The notes beneath the pieces were generated by a model. The model searched no databases. It had not been told where the DNA came from and was given only the letters and a program-made list of their open reading frames with translations. The translations under genes and the position numbers were made by a program. Below are positions 47,151 through 60,793 of a stretch of DNA of 64,000 nt, piece after piece. The stretch comes from Sclerurus mexicanus (taxonomy: Eukaryota; Chordata; Aves; Passeriformes; Furnariidae): NCBI GenBank assembly GCA_013396755.1, contig VWZF01005530.1:203001-267000 (forward strand), in the 5' to 3' direction. Position 1 is the stretch's first letter, and each line of letters starts with the position of its first letter.

Positions 47151-50100
47151 TTTTCTTCCCAGACTGTGTGCTTGCTTCCTCCACCTCACATGCCTTTCAG
47201 TCTATAAGAGTGCTGCCTGCCCACATAAAATTTAATTTTCTATCTGCTGAGATAAAGCAGAGGCCTTCCCATCTACCCTAGGGCTGCCATCACCTCCAGA
47301 TGCTGGGTGGGCTGGGACAGATAGGGCTGTACTGCGGCATCATATGCCTCCCCTCCTCACTATCTGGTGTGTCTCTGCACTGGGCAGCATGATGTAGCTA
47401 TAGCAATGAGAGGAGACAGGCAAAACACACTTCAGATGGGACATGACAGCTCATGCTCTGGGCAGGACTCGGTATTTCCAGCTGGTTATAAAAAGCACAT
47501 AGACAGGAGCTATAAAATGTGACCTGGCTGATTTTGCTCAGACTGACATATGTGATACGCTCCAAAATATCTCATGCCTGACCACAGTCCTTTCTCCCCG
47601 TAACATAAAGATCTTTTGGGAAATGTATATGTTTAGTTGTTTTGCTGTGGAATAACTGCAAGTCCTGTGTACCATCTACTGCTGCTGTGGTTTGGCAAAG
47701 AAAACCTCATCTAAACCTTTGGTGAGCTTAAGCCAAGGAACAGAGAAAATTCCACTTTGGAGCTGACCAGCTAGGAAAATGTGATGCTGCACACAAAGTC
47801 ATTTCTTAGCAGTTTTAGGAAAGGGGTAGAAACTGCTCAGTACCTGCTGGCTCTCCCAGTTTTTTGTCTGCATCAGAAAAGATTGGAAAAACAGCTAAAT
47901 ATGTTCAGAGAAATTGTGATTCATAAACTGCTCATGTGTTTGTTTGTTCTTTAAGCTGAGGAGGGGCCAGGTCAAAAACAGTCACATAGGTGGCTTTTGT
48001 ATTTTGTTTAAAGTGAGAAAGCAGCAATTCATGGTTCTTTGAAATACAGGTAACACATTGCGAAAGTGCTTCCAGTTAGGTAAGATTTTTACATGTCATT
48101 ATAAAGTTCAGAGAGGCTTATGTCTCTTCCCAGTGAAGTTCAGCCTTCAGGGAGCAAAAATATTTGAACAGGGAACAAACCCTGTGGCCAAGGAAGAGTG
48201 GATAATAGCTCTCTCATAAAAACTACTGAATATCCAGAATTTGTATGGTGGAAGAAGTCACTGAATGAAAATGCGCAGAACCAGACAGAAGGTTGTGTCA
48301 ATTAAGGTGATAGTTGTCGTGTTTCAAAAGCAATGAAAGGTGGGCTTGGGTAGCCTTCCAGCCAGGAGAAAGAGGGAAAGAAAAAAGAAAGAACAAAGAG
48401 TACAATAAAGAATAAACCTTTCAAACTGCTTTTAAAAGCAGTGCTCATCAAACCACTTACTGTTGTGAACTACTGCTTCTTCACTGTAACTACCAGTGCA
48501 GTCATTTCACAGCTCTCAGCTCAAATCCTTGTCTTAATCTCAGGATGAAAAGGAGCATCTTTTTGTCCCTAAAACACAACATTTCTGGAATTATTGTGTC
48601 CTTTTAAAACTAAACAGGCATTTAAAACAGATGAGTGGGGGCATAAGAAGAGGGTGTGGGATACCAGCTGCTCTGTTCACAGTTGGTTGAGTGGGGTGAT
48701 GCATGATTTCAGTCTATGAACCATCTTCAGGAAAAGGTGCTGGAGATCTAGGGGTAATCCAGGAGTTTTGAGCTTGTGCCCAAATAGTATTGTTCATGCC
48801 TTTACAGTCAGTTGTCTGACATTGCAACAGACACTTCTTGATCAGCCATCACAAGTTCCTTTAGCAATCGCTATTCAAGTTCCAGCTACCCTGTGGTGCT
48901 GCTGAAGCCCTGGCATGGCATGGAACTGAGGTTCACAGAGGCAAGGTAACTTGCTCAAGGCTATGGGTGAAGCCAATGTCAGAGCCAAAACATGTCCATT
49001 CTCAGCAAGCTCCTTGATCTGCTGCAGCAGTTCAAGAGTGTGTTGGTTGCATAGCTGACTTCTTTTTCTGGAGCAGTGATGGGTAGTGATTCTCTGTAAG
49101 GGTGAGGCTGTCACCTCAAAATATCAGCTTTGACCCTCAAATTTGTGTCCTGTACTTCTCTAAGGCAAGATCCCATGATGGAGAAAGCATGGTGCAATAC
49201 AGAAATGTCCATGTCATGGCTCATGTCACTGGATCTCTGAGCGGGGTGGTTGTATGGTCTTACTTTGGAGTCTCACTGGAGAGATGGAAAGAGATAGTGA
49301 TGGAATGCCTCTAGATAAAAGTTATAAGGGGTCTAAAACCTCCCATCACAGGCTTTGCCTACTAAAATGTTGTCCTGAGGATATGGGAGGAGACTGAAAA
49401 GAAATGAATCAACATCTGGGGGTAAATAGGCCGCAGAGGAGCCTTCTCCCCAAACACAGCACCTGTGCCCCTTTATTCCAGAGTGAATATCAGTCTTGTT
49501 GGTGCAGGTGGAAAACTCACCCCATATTGAAAAATCCAATCCCATACACACATGCGCAACTTCTCCCAGCCCTGTTTGCATCCCAGATTGGAAACGGTGC
49601 CCTTCCTGAACCTCTGTGCTGGACAATGTACCTATTTAACCTGCAGTAGCCAGGACGCTCTAGCTTCAGCTGAATGAGCTGCCTTCTGCTCACAGCCCAT
49701 CCCGCGCCGGCAGACATAAACAGCGGGGCTCACCCCCACCCCAATATTGTAGCTTGTTCATCCCCTGACAAAAATAGAATCCCAGGCCAGCAGGCGGGAT
49801 GGTGTGCACAAACCAGGGTTTGTTTGGCAGTGAATTTTTAAAAAAATATTTTCTTCTTTTTGCTTCTCTTGTCTGCCTGTTGCCTTTCTGATTGCTCAAC
49901 AGGGCTCTGTGAAGGGTGGGAATGGACACCTTTGGTCAAAGATTCAGCACTGGGCAACTCTGAGTCATCTAGATGAGGCCTCTTGTGCTTATCCTGGCAG
50001 CTCATCATCTTATCTCCATCCTTGGATGGCCAAAGGGAGGGTATGGGGTCAATGGGCACTACTGGCTTAAAGATGCGTTGTGTTAGGGCACACACCACCA

Positions 50101-53100
50101 TTTGGGCTGGGGCTTGAGTAGATGACTGGTGTCCTGGGGCTGCTCATCTCTCTGCATTCCTGGAGGGCACTTCAGGGATACTTGCTCTTGTGTTTTGGAG
50201 TGTAGGAGAGGGCTGACATCTCCTAAGCAACAGCAGTGGGCAGTGGCGAGACTGCAGCCCTGAGTGGCACAGGTCTGTTAATCAGTGACTGCACAGTCCA
50301 TCAAGCTCCATCCACAGTGCCCTCATTGCACAGGGGACCTGCTCTCTCTGCCACTGTGCAGCTCTATGGTCACAGTGCGTGATATGTGTACAGCCATCCT
50401 GACCATCCCTGGGTGATGGTGAAACAGCTTTTGTCCAGGGGGCATGGTTTCTCCCTCAACCAGGGAGATGCTTGTGTACAGCTTGCCGCCCACGCACACT
50501 CCCCTCACGCACCACCCTCAGCTCTCCCTTTCTCCATTTTTCCCCTTTTGCCACATTCATGCCCTCACCTCACCTTGTTAATCAGCTGCTTGGACTGAAC
50601 CTAACTTCGCCCCCCTCCCAGCCTCCCTGATGGAGACTTGCAGGCTCAGCAAGGAAACGTGGGGGTGGGCACCATGCAGAATGTTTGTACAATGAATGTA
50701 TGAAAACAGTGCTAATTTTATGTTCCTCTCAACCTGGGATGGAGCAACACGGGAATACAGCACCTTTTGTATGGGCATAGGACATCTCCTCTGTTTGCTT
50801 TTCTCCCAGAATGCCTCTTCTCACCCCGCACAGTATAAACAGGTCACTGTTGACCTTGGAAGCTGGTGGGGAGGTTACATCAAGCCCGGCAGATTTGCTG
50901 GGCTGGGTATTTACGGTCTTGCACCCTTTTGCTCTGGCAGCAGAGGTGACGCACATTGCACACCCCAGCTGCGTGCAGGGCTCCCAAATGGGGTTGGCCA
51001 CCCCTGACTGCAGCAGCTGGGAAGCCCAGAGGTCTCCCTGACCCCCAGTAAAATTCACTGCTCAGGGGAAATTTTGCAGAGAGCTTCTCCTTTTGTTTTG
51101 TTTCGGGATTTTTGTTGAACAAGTCTTTTTGTGGCATTTGTTTTGTTTCAGTGAAAGGTGTTTGCTCGTTTGAATTCAGTGAGGCAGAGGCAGGGAGGGG
51201 ATGCAGGAGTGGAAAGAGTGGGAAGCAAACAGGCTCTGGTAGTAGGTATAACAATCTGACATCAAAAAACTTCTCTGACCTTGATCAGGTGCTTTGAAGG
51301 TGAGAGAGGTCTCTGGAGAGGCTTTTGGCCTGAGCATACCAATGCCCCTCCACAAGGAATATTGAACTGATTTGTTGATGGTGAAAAGAAAGCTCAACAG
51401 AAACACCAGCAGCAACCTGCCCTCATGGAAGGGGCTGCTCTGCAGCTCTGGGTATGGCTTGTCCTCTGGTCAGTCTTTGCTGGGAAACAGGAAGAATGAA
51501 CCTGTGCATTTCAGTGTGGAGGGGTGAATGAGGTTCTCTCCACCCAGAGTCACTTATTTCTGGAGGAGGAAAGGATTCCTCCTAGGAGCTAGAAGGAATA
51601 TCTTCTGTACCTCCCGCTCTGAAGGTTATGGCCATTGTGCTGGTACCTTTAAAGCCCCTGCAGAGCACTAGGCCAAAGCACTTTGTTGCAAAGAGCTTTC
51701 TAGGAATACTCCAGGCTGAGCAGCTTTAGCTGATGAATAAGGGGATCGCAGGGAGACTTGGCTCTGTTTGCATGCAACAGCCCCAAGGTCATTTTTTAAG
51801 CAGAAAGTCCAAGAACACTCACAGCAGGCAGTGGCGTTTTCTTATGGTAGTTAACAGGTTTTCAGTCCTAAGTAAGAGTTGTACACTCATCTCTTGGGCA
51901 CTCAGCCTCTTCTGTCATCCCATTAAAACAATCCCTTGAGCCTCTTAACCCTCTCAGTCCTGCCCGGAATATTAATTTTCAATTTCCCATTTATATCTCG
52001 CTTCCTAATTTGCAAGTGAAAGAGGTTTCATGCTGGTAAACAAGAAAATGTTTTTAAAAAGTCAATCTCAGAACCAAAATCCCACTTAAAGCTCCACAAT
52101 TTGAATAGCAATAATTACACAGACCCTCATATAACAGATGTGGATGTAAGATCCCTGTTGAATGTTGCTATCTGCTGCTTCTGGAGCTGTCAGAGATCAG
52201 TTGCAGGCCTGTACGAATCAAGAAGAGTGTAGGGGACTTCTTCAAGCATGACACGTGAAAACCTCAGTAAGTTATCCATCCTCAGGGTTGGCAGTGAGTT
52301 GGTAGGTTGTTCCTTCCATTTCTCTTACATTTATTATTAGTCTTTCCCAGTTTAACTATGAAACCTCATACTCTGGTTTCAGTATTTCACTCCTTGTTTT
52401 TCAGTCTTCAGCAAATGTCTTTTTGTTTGCCACGCAAGAGGACATTTCTCTGTCTGGATGGTAGGGTGGGTAGGTGGAGCTGGCGTTTTAGGTTAGAAGG
52501 CCCAGAAATATCCTCAGGGTTACTCCTAATAGCACACCTCATCTTTTTCTGACAGTTGAATATATAACCTGCTTCACCTTTTAGCTCTGGGTACTCAGAG
52601 GGGCTGATCAAACATTCCATTAAAAGGACCATGGTTGGAGAGGAGGTTGTGACCCTTCCATCCTTTCCCAAGCACTGGAGTGGTTCTCAGAGGAGCATCG
52701 AGAGTTAGGGAGATGCTCATATGGCTCTCCATCTCCAGTAAGCCTCCTCCTTTTCCTTAGCTCTGTGATGCTGGGCCTTTCCCACGAGTTGATGTCTCTT
52801 TCTGCCGTCTGCTGAGTTTCTAGGTGGATGAGATAAACAAGAGACTTTTGAGCCTGAGTTGAGGCCCATGTGGTACGGATCATAAGAAAAACTTGCCTTG
52901 ACTTGTGCTTGTATTAGGAGAGAACATTTCGAACTGCCCTAGGTTTTTGCACCCATGCTGGGATTAGTTCCACACTCATTGCCAAATACCAGACCAAGTA
53001 AGGCTGCAGGAGAGAAGTCCTCAGGACACCTTCCCAGCAGTCTGTACACTTCTACTTTACTGACTGCTGCTGATTTCTTAAAAACCCAGCTGGGACTGTG

Positions 53101-55872
53101 CTCAGAACTCTTAACAGGTCTCTCTTTGACAACTGCTGCTTCCTAGCATCTGTACAGTTTTGGGAAATATCCCCATTGGTCTGCAAGGTGGTGGCTGAAG
53201 GTCCAGAAGGCATTTCTGTGTCTCTCTAGAGGTTCCTGGTCCCTGAATCGGGGTCAGAGTTGGACAGGTCCACCTGAGGAGTTGCTACAGTGGAGAGCAA
53301 AGCAAAGGACTAAAATCCAAATCCTGCTGTCTTCATCAGAGCAGCTCTGCAGATCAAGGGCTCCCTGGCAACGTTATTCCTCTGCTGGGCTGCTGAGATC
53401 TCCATGTCAATATTTGTGAAGTAGGAAGGGCCCTGCCAGATGCAGCATTTCCAGAAACAAGCCTCTGTGCACAGGGCTGGGGCAGCTGCTTGGGGCTCAG
53501 CCTGGGACACCTTGGGCTGAGGTTGCTGCAGGAGCTCCCAGCTGGTCCTGCCCTGAAGGCAGAGGTGGGATGGCTCTACTCACAGCCCCAGTCTCCCCCT
53601 TGGAGGTTTGGGTGAAATTTGTACAATGATATTGTTTCAGCACAGTCACCACGTCAAAACTGCTTCCTCAGAGGAATGAGTTAACGGTGACTTCAATCTC
53701 ACAGCCCTGACACAGTTGAGAGTGGGCAAGAAGGTGAGACTTGATGTAATGATGCTGATGTCAGTCTGCAAGAGTAACGTCACTGTCCCCAGGAGGGGAC
53801 CAGCCACCTCAGAAAGAATGGGCTGGGAGCCCAAACCTGATGTAATGCCAAGATCTTTCAGGGAAGCGAGTAACAGACCTGGCGTAGTCACGGCCTTAAG
53901 ACTAGCTGCTCTCAGAGCGCATACATTTGAACATTTTCCTTCCTTTCTTTCCTCTTTGTGGCATTTCAAATAAGTCATAAATATGGGGATAATGTTCTCT
54001 TAAGTGGTATGTGCTTGGTATTGGTCTTGGAAAAAAAGATGTAAGAATGCTTCTCTGTATGGAAAGAGTGACAGCCATGCTTCATCTTGGGGGTCATTCA
54101 CTTTTTGGCCTCTCTTTACTCAAGCACTTTTAGAATAGGCTGGATACATGGCCTGGGTGATGAGGAAAAATCAGAGCCACAAGGAAAAGTAGAACTGAGC
54201 AGAAGCTGAGGGAAGTGATAAACCAGAGCAGAATCAGCAGACCAAGGAAATCCCCACACTAGGGAGCAAAGGCTGGAGGGGTGTGCTACTCCACCCCATA
54301 TCCCTCCTTCCTTCAGAAACAGGCCCCAAATGGAGCACACAATTCAGCAGACAGCCTGTCCTCTGGCTGGGGGCTATTCAGCTGGGAAAATAGCCTTTCA
54401 GGGCTTTGTGATTTGTTTTACCTTTTATTTTGTTGGATCCTTTTACAGGAACTCAAAAGTAGCTGTTGTGAAAAGACAGCAGAGACTGTGTGGACTTCAG
54501 GTAACTTTTTTGAAGACTGTGAGACCTGCCAAACAGTCTGAGAGAAAGGATCTTACTGTGTTGATTTGTTTTCTTTGGTTTATGGGGGGAAAAAATATTT
54601 CACACATAATTAGCACAGCCACAGAGAGATTGTATTAAAGGCACTTTACTGGAAATTTCAAGGGACAGAACAAGGGAAACCTGTGTTAACACTAGCAGCC
54701 AGGAGAAGGACCTTGCCTGCAAAATGGTGGGGAAGGACAATGTGGAGTGTTCAAGCTGCAAGAAAGAAACTGTTCAGGAGGGGAGCATGTGCATCAGGGT
54801 CTGGAATTAAACTAAGCTACTGCGGGCTGTGATGCTCCCTGCTTCCCTCCCCCAGCCCCAGCCCGCCTGGGTGGTCAGGTGTGGGTGAGACGCCACCCCT
54901 ATGGAAGGAGGAGAGCAAGGACCAAGAGCCCAAATTACTTCTCAATATCAAACCCCATGGCGCCTCCTTTGTCTAAAGCAATCCAACTCCAGTTTTGCCC
55001 TTGTGTCAGTGTGTAAAACCAGTCTGTCCTTCTATCTCTCTAACATTCTGTAAGAGCTCTTGTCTGCTTCTTCCATCTGCTGAACCCACTCCACAGAGAA
55101 CAGGAGTTCTTTTAATGCAAAAATGCCCAAGACAGACTCAAGTTGCTCAGCCATGTCCATACTCCAGTGAAAAGCCCACCTCAGGCTTCTTTTTTCTCAG
55201 GTGTTTCCATAAAACCAATCACTTGGGGATTTGTGTTCCCTGGAGTTCTCAGTTTTCTGGTGGACTTGCTGTAACCTGTGTGTTTCTGTCCAAAAAGAGA
55301 GTTGAGTGATATATGATATTATTCAGGTGGGTTTTTTTGATCCCCTAGGCTCAGTCAGGTCCCTAAAATGAAGATCTTGTGTTTCTGTTTTACTCTAGTT
55401 TGAGGGACACTGATATAGGAATAGAGGACTGATGTGTCCATGAGACCCACATTTGCTACCTTTTTGCATGGCACCCATTTTTGAACTGTGTGAGCTCTCT
55501 ATCCAGGCTGAGGTATCATTTTAACTTCACACACACAGAAGCACCATTTTCTAAAAGCAGAGATGTGAAGTACACAGCCCTGCCCAGGGCCACATAAAAA
55601 AATCTCTGCTCCACACATATTTAGCTGCCCACATATCAATCTACAGTGCCATGGTACACTTGTTCCCAGGCAGGTGAAGCAGCATTTAGACTCTCCTGCT
55701 TGCAAATCCTGCTGTTTCCTATAAAAATGAAGAGCTTGCTGCTGGCTGGTTTGTCTTTCTTATTGTTCCTGCTTGTTTCATTTTTAAAGCTTACATCATT
55801 CTGTGGCCAGCAATGTCTTGGTTGTCATACAAGAGCCACTCTTTCCCAGGTTACCTGAGGGCAAGAACTGAA
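47151..55872. other. Non-coding / intergenic stretch
   Basis: About 8.7 kb with no supported gene. Local composition varies, with short GC-rich patches near 49690-49740 and 50940-51020, but no ORF has a recognisable domain and no chained exons could be built. I saw no tRNA-like fold or clear transposon ends. Confidence 0.65.
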
Positions 55873-55999
55873 CAGCAGCTCTACAGAAGGCATGAATATA
55901 CTGTGGCCATTTATTTCCTGCTGTGCTTAGGAGATGAGTGAGGCATATTTGTGGTGGTTGCTATTAGACATCAGGGAGGAGCACTGCCTGGTGACTGGC
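55873..55999 (+). repeat. Dispersed direct repeat, copy A
   Basis: About 125 bp (TACAGAAGGCATGAATATAC through ATCAGGGAGGAGCACTG) that recurs in the same orientation at 56513-56629 with scattered substitutions and short indels. The family is not recognised. Confidence 0.8.
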
Positions 56000-56512
56000 A
56001 GAGGGACAGGCACAGACTCCTGGGTTATATTCACAGCAGTGCCACTGACTTTCAGGGAAAAGTGACATGACCTGGTCTTTTCATCCTTGATAGGGACATC
56101 AGTATATTTAACTATTCCAAAAGTGAGCTGGCAGCACCTGGATAATTCAGTAATTCAACAAAGCTCAGTTCTTTGTGTGTCATCTCGGCTGCTGTAGCAT
56201 GTTGCTCTGGCTGTGTGGTGGTACTTGGCAGAGGGCAGAAACTTAGGGATGTTGAGCAGGGAGGACTGTGGTGGTGAAACAAAGCAAAAAGCCACCCTGC
56301 ACTACATCCAAATTGTGCCCATCCCTTTTTGTTAGGAGCTCATCTCCTTTCCTCTTCTCCTTTTGGACTTTGTACCTATACCTGCTTGATATTTCCTGCT
56401 GGTATATTCCCCAGGCTCTCCTGAAGCTTCTGACCTATCTCCAGTCCAGAAAGTACTTTCTCTATGCGCATCTCTGACTCCCAGCCAATGTTCCCTCTGT
56501 TTTCCCATGTAC

Positions 56513-56629
56513 CAGCTTTACAACAGAAGGCACAAATATACTGTGGCTGTTTATTTCCTGCTATGCTTAGGAGGTGAGTGAAGCATGTGGTGTTTGCTAT
56601 TAGGCATCAGGGAGGAGCAGTGACTGGTG
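56513..56629 (+). repeat. Dispersed direct repeat, copy B
   Basis: Second copy of the element at 55873-55999, sharing AATATACTGTGGC, TTTATTTCCTGCT and CATCAGGGAGGAGCA. The intervening 513 bp show no ORF. The pair could be a local duplication or the ends of a decayed insertion. Confidence 0.8.
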
Positions 56630-56658
56630 CTTAATGCAAGAAAGGTACTTGGGCTTAG

Positions 56659-56826
56659 GGGGGCAGGATCTGCCTGAGTAACCTGCCTGGCACAGGTGAA
56701 GGTGCTGCACTAGAGCTGCTGGGGATGGACCTGAGGAACATGGCACTCATCGAGTCTCTGCTGGCCAAGGAGAACCTGGACATTTGGAATAGGATTAAGT
56801 ATATGAGTGTTTATACCCATTACTAA
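56659..56826 (+). other. Short coding-like fragment, origin unknown
   Basis: A 55-codon open stretch between stops. Its central part reads LLGMDLRNMALIESLLAKEN with strongly coding-like codon choice (CTG, GCC, AAG, GAG, AAC, CTG, GAC) in an otherwise non-coding area. I do not recognise the protein. The acceptor ahead of it (GGCACAG|GTGAAG) has a poor pyrimidine tract and there is no good donor after it. It could be a remnant of a processed pseudogene or mobile element, a real exon of an unplaced gene, or chance. Confidence 0.25.
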
Positions 56827-59800
56827 GCTGTTGCCTCCAACTCAGGATGCTGATTAATTGGGATGTGGTAGCAGGAGGCAGGACAGGCCCTGGGACAGTG
56901 TTTACAACACTCCTCCTTGCTACAGCGGGAGGGTGGCCAAGAATAACCCTCTGTTAGCCACCGGCAAGGTGAGCTGGTTGGATTTTTCCATTTGCCCTGT
57001 GTGTGGCTGTCATCTTTGTCCCCTGACTCATGCCAACCCTGGAAAAGTCCCCATCCCAGTTGTCCCCAAACAGGCTTCTCTATTCAACACTTTTCAGGCT
57101 GTGGCAAGGAGGCTGGGGTGCAAGAAAGGACAGCACACCTATCCCTGGCAACCCCTGAGACACTCAGGCAGCATTGGTCTGTTCGCTGCTGCTCTTCCCT
57201 CATTTAAAGCCACACTGTTTACCTCCCAGTCTGGATGCAGAGGTGGAGGGCTGGCAGGAGCTCTGGTTTATGGGTACCCTCAGGGCAGGAGACAAAAGGT
57301 GAAGGAGGGAAGCAGGGCTGATGGCAGAGCCAGCCAGGTCGGCAGGGATTTTCTTTTGATGTGTGTCTCTGGGCAGCACTGTTCCATGCTCCCGCAGCCA
57401 CTGCAATTATGGCATTCTCTTTCCTGCCAATTTTCCGTGTCCGTTAGTGCTGAGGTTGGTTTGTGACATTAATTCCTTTTCTGCTGATGTGGGCAAATAA
57501 GCTATTGGCATGTCTCTGGTCTAGGGAAGCCAATGGTCCAGTGCCTTTGCCTCAGCCATGGAGTGTGTGGCACACCACACACAGAAGAGAGCAGGCACCA
57601 AGGCAAAACAGGGCAGCACAAGCGTTGGGAAAGGGAGAGCTGGAAATGAAGTGCCCCCTTCCCACTGCCTGGGCTCAGTGCTGCTCTGCACCTCGGGGGT
57701 CCTCCACACAGACCCCACAAACCACAGTACTGGTCTCAGGTGGCATCCCTGCCTCCATGAATATCTGTGACAGGTACGTGATCACTGCCCCAGCAGAAGG
57801 CTGGTAGTTCCCAACCACAAGCATATTCAGAGCAGGAGTACAGCACACTCACTGCCTTTTACTCCAGTGGATGCTGAGAGCATCGCCTCCCTGCTGCTGG
57901 CCCTGCCAAGCTCTCTCACTCTTGTCCTCTCTGACAGTCTCAAAACAAACCAAGACACCTTAATTTTATCTTGACTGCCTAACTTCAACCAAAAAAGCAG
58001 CTTGAGCACAGAAGGAAAACTAACCCCTTGCTGCAGGACAAGGAGTTACTGAAGGACCCCTTCAGAAACCCAGCTTTGAGCAGGAAGCTCGTTTGAAAAA
58101 CACTTAGCTAGTGAATATAAGCATATAACGTGAAACAAAAAATCAATTATTTTAAGGTCCCTTGAAGCAGCCAGCCTGGAGAGAGCTAATGGGAAACTTC
58201 TGCCCCAAGATCAATGTCAGAGAGCCAGGATCAGAAACCAGCTGAGAGAGTTCGGATTGGAAATAAATAGTCACTTTTCAGTACAGCAAAAGAAATGACA
58301 TGGGAGATTTATGAGGCTGGATGAAGAAAAGATTGGTCTGGTATAACAGCTTCTGGCTTGCAGGACAGCAATACAATTGCCTCCCTCACCTGGAACCAAC
58401 CTTCCCATGGGGCCTCTGTCTGCACTGCAGTGAGTTTCTGCTGGGCCAACTTCAGTGTGTAGACAGAGGGAGTGAAGGAACTGGTTAATAAGACCTGAGA
58501 CCTCAATGGGATGCTTGAAAGAGCTCAGAGCAGACTTACCTCAAACACACTCAGACATAATTTTCTGTCCTGGGGTAAGTGCTAGTGTTGTCTTCTGTGA
58601 AGCTGCCAACCTGCTGTCATTGGAGACTCACAGATCCTGACTGCAGGGCCTGTGGCTGCCTCCATATTTCACTTCACATGTCAGAGACCTCTGCATAAGC
58701 TCCAGCACCCAGTGGGACCTAAAAATACCAGCAGAGAGAAAGCAGGAGAGAAAAAGAGATTTAAGATTTGATCAAAGATAAATTTCCACTCCCTGAGTTG
58801 GTTGGAGAAGCCCCTACCTGGCCAGGTGCATGTCTGGGATGGAGGAGCTGGAGATGCAGCAGGCAGCAGAGTTTGGGCATGTCTGAATTACTGCACTCAC
58901 ACATTAAATTAAGGTGGCCCTGTGATGTGCTGGGATGTCTCTCCCAGTGACATACTGGTGCACTGGGAACCTCCCAGCTCACTACCGTTGCTACAGGGGA
59001 GAGGGCTGATTCCACAGCACACTAACACCTGGGGCTGAGTTCCTTTCAGCACTCCTGCTAACGCATTTAAAGCTACCTGGGATAACTGCATTTGCTGTGC
59101 TGCTGGCAGTCCAGAGTTGCCTGAGAGCAGCCCTTTATAGAAACTCATGAAAAACTGACTCAATGGCTTTAAAGGATGGGACCAAAGCTGCACTCAGCCA
59201 CGTGGCTGAAAAGCAGGAATCTTGTACCCAGTCCAATGTTTAATTCACTAACCAAGCCACTTCAAGCTATTGAAAAGTCTCCCTTTGAAACCAAAGATTG
59301 CATTAGTGTCTCAGCAGAAAAGCCTGCTGAGCTCTAATCAGGTGTAGACAGGGATTTTACGGAGGATGTCTTTTCTCAAGGCCCTGCTCCAGCTGTTAGG
59401 CATTTGTTCCAAACAGCTGCTGGTGAATCTTCCTAAAAACATCAGCGGGTCTAATAAAATAGGTATCATGAGCTGTTCTGGCTGGAGAGGAGGTAACCTC
59501 CCCACTTTCAGAACAGTCAGGAACAGAAATTAAAGCAGTAGGGTGTTCTTGCGTGAAAATGGCCAAAGTGTCTGATGCTCTTAACCAGAACTCTGCTGGA
59601 GTTTTAGGGCAGTTTCTGTAAACAGTGCCTCTCTGTGGAGTAGGAAGAAGAAACATTATGGGAATGGAAGAAGTGACCTTAACACAGCACTCATGTTTAG
59701 GCTTCGAAGGTACCAAAGAGGGCATAAACCCAGGATGTCTGCCAATGGCAGCAGGATGGAGTCCTTTGGGAGAAGATTAAGATTCATCAGTAAAACATGT

Positions 59801-60556
59801 CTGTTGGCCATGATTTTCTTTCAGGCCTTGTATAAAGAGGACAGGAATTTATCATGCCCTCTTGGTCTTAGTGGTATCATGGATGGCATTGCAACCTTCA
59901 GGTAAAAAAGAGTCCTGTGTTTAATTTAAAGCAATTTGTTAAGCCAGTGAGAAATTTGCATAACTCTGTGACTTGAGGAGAGAAGAGGCAGCTCTGGTCA
60001 TCTTGTCCTGGCTGCCAGTGCCCTGGAGCTGGTGACCACAGACTTCTGGCAGAGAACAGCGACTCAAGACCTGGACTTCTGGAAGAACTGGAAGTCCTGC
60101 AGCTCTCCATGCACAGAGCACCCTTGTCTATCAAGGCTCAGAGTGGGCCCTGCGCTTCACTGCATGCTCCCCAGCTTGGTTGGACAGCTGTTTTCTTCCT
60201 GTCACCCTTCCTAAATCAACAGGCTCCTTTGCCTGCTGCTTTTGTATTTTTCTCCACAGAACTCAACAGACATCTGCTGTTCAATCCTTTAACTGAATAA
60301 AGTGGGAGTTGAACTGTTACCTGGGGTTAAATGGGTATTTATGTGATCTGAGTGCACCCTTGCACTTGGCCAGTGCAGAGAATCAGGCTACAGCCACCCA
60401 CTGCAGCTCATGGAGACACTACTGTTCCTCCTAAGTTAGCAAAGCTGAAGGCTCTGGGAGGTGGTTGGAGGTGTGAGGAGTCCTGCTCTCTAATTCCCAT
60501 GTTACCAAGCCAGGATCTTCAGAGACAAGAGCAGGTTCACTGACGGGACTGGGACA
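56827..60556. other. Non-coding / intergenic stretch
   Basis: No supported gene. Several overlapping ORFs at about 56.9-57.8 kb arise from moderately GC-rich sequence without domains. No repeats of a family I recognise. Confidence 0.65.
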
Positions 60557-60793
60557 TCATAGAATCACAGAATCAATAAGGCTGGAAAGGAACTCTTAAG
60601 ATGATTGAATCCAACCACTAACCCAGCACTGCCACATCCACCACTAAACCATGTCCCTTAGTGCCATGTCTACACAGCTTTTAAATACCCCCAGGGCTGG
60701 TGACACCACCACTTCCCTGGGCAGCCTGTTCCAAGGCTTGATAAACCTTTTTGTGAATAAACTTTTCCTAATATCTAACACCAGGAACCTGAC
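60557..60793 (-). mobile_element. CR1 LINE 3' fragment (about 235 bp)
   Basis: The plus strand begins TCATAGAATCACAGAATCAA then AAGGCTGGAAAGGAACTC, and continues with CCACTAAACCATGTCCCTTA and GGCAGCCTGTTCCAAGGCTT, all reversed CR1 3' UTR motifs of a different subfamily from the copy at 46454-47150. Confidence 0.9.

Noticed and set aside
46546..47235. Plus-strand ORFs within 46.5-47.2 kb
   Set aside because: They are antisense readings of a CR1 LINE 3' fragment, not a host gene and not the LINE's own reverse transcriptase.
59396..59725. A 109-codon minus-strand ORF in the right-hand intergenic region
   Set aside because: The amino-acid sequence looks less biased than most, but I recognise no family, and no flanking exons or promoter could be linked to it.
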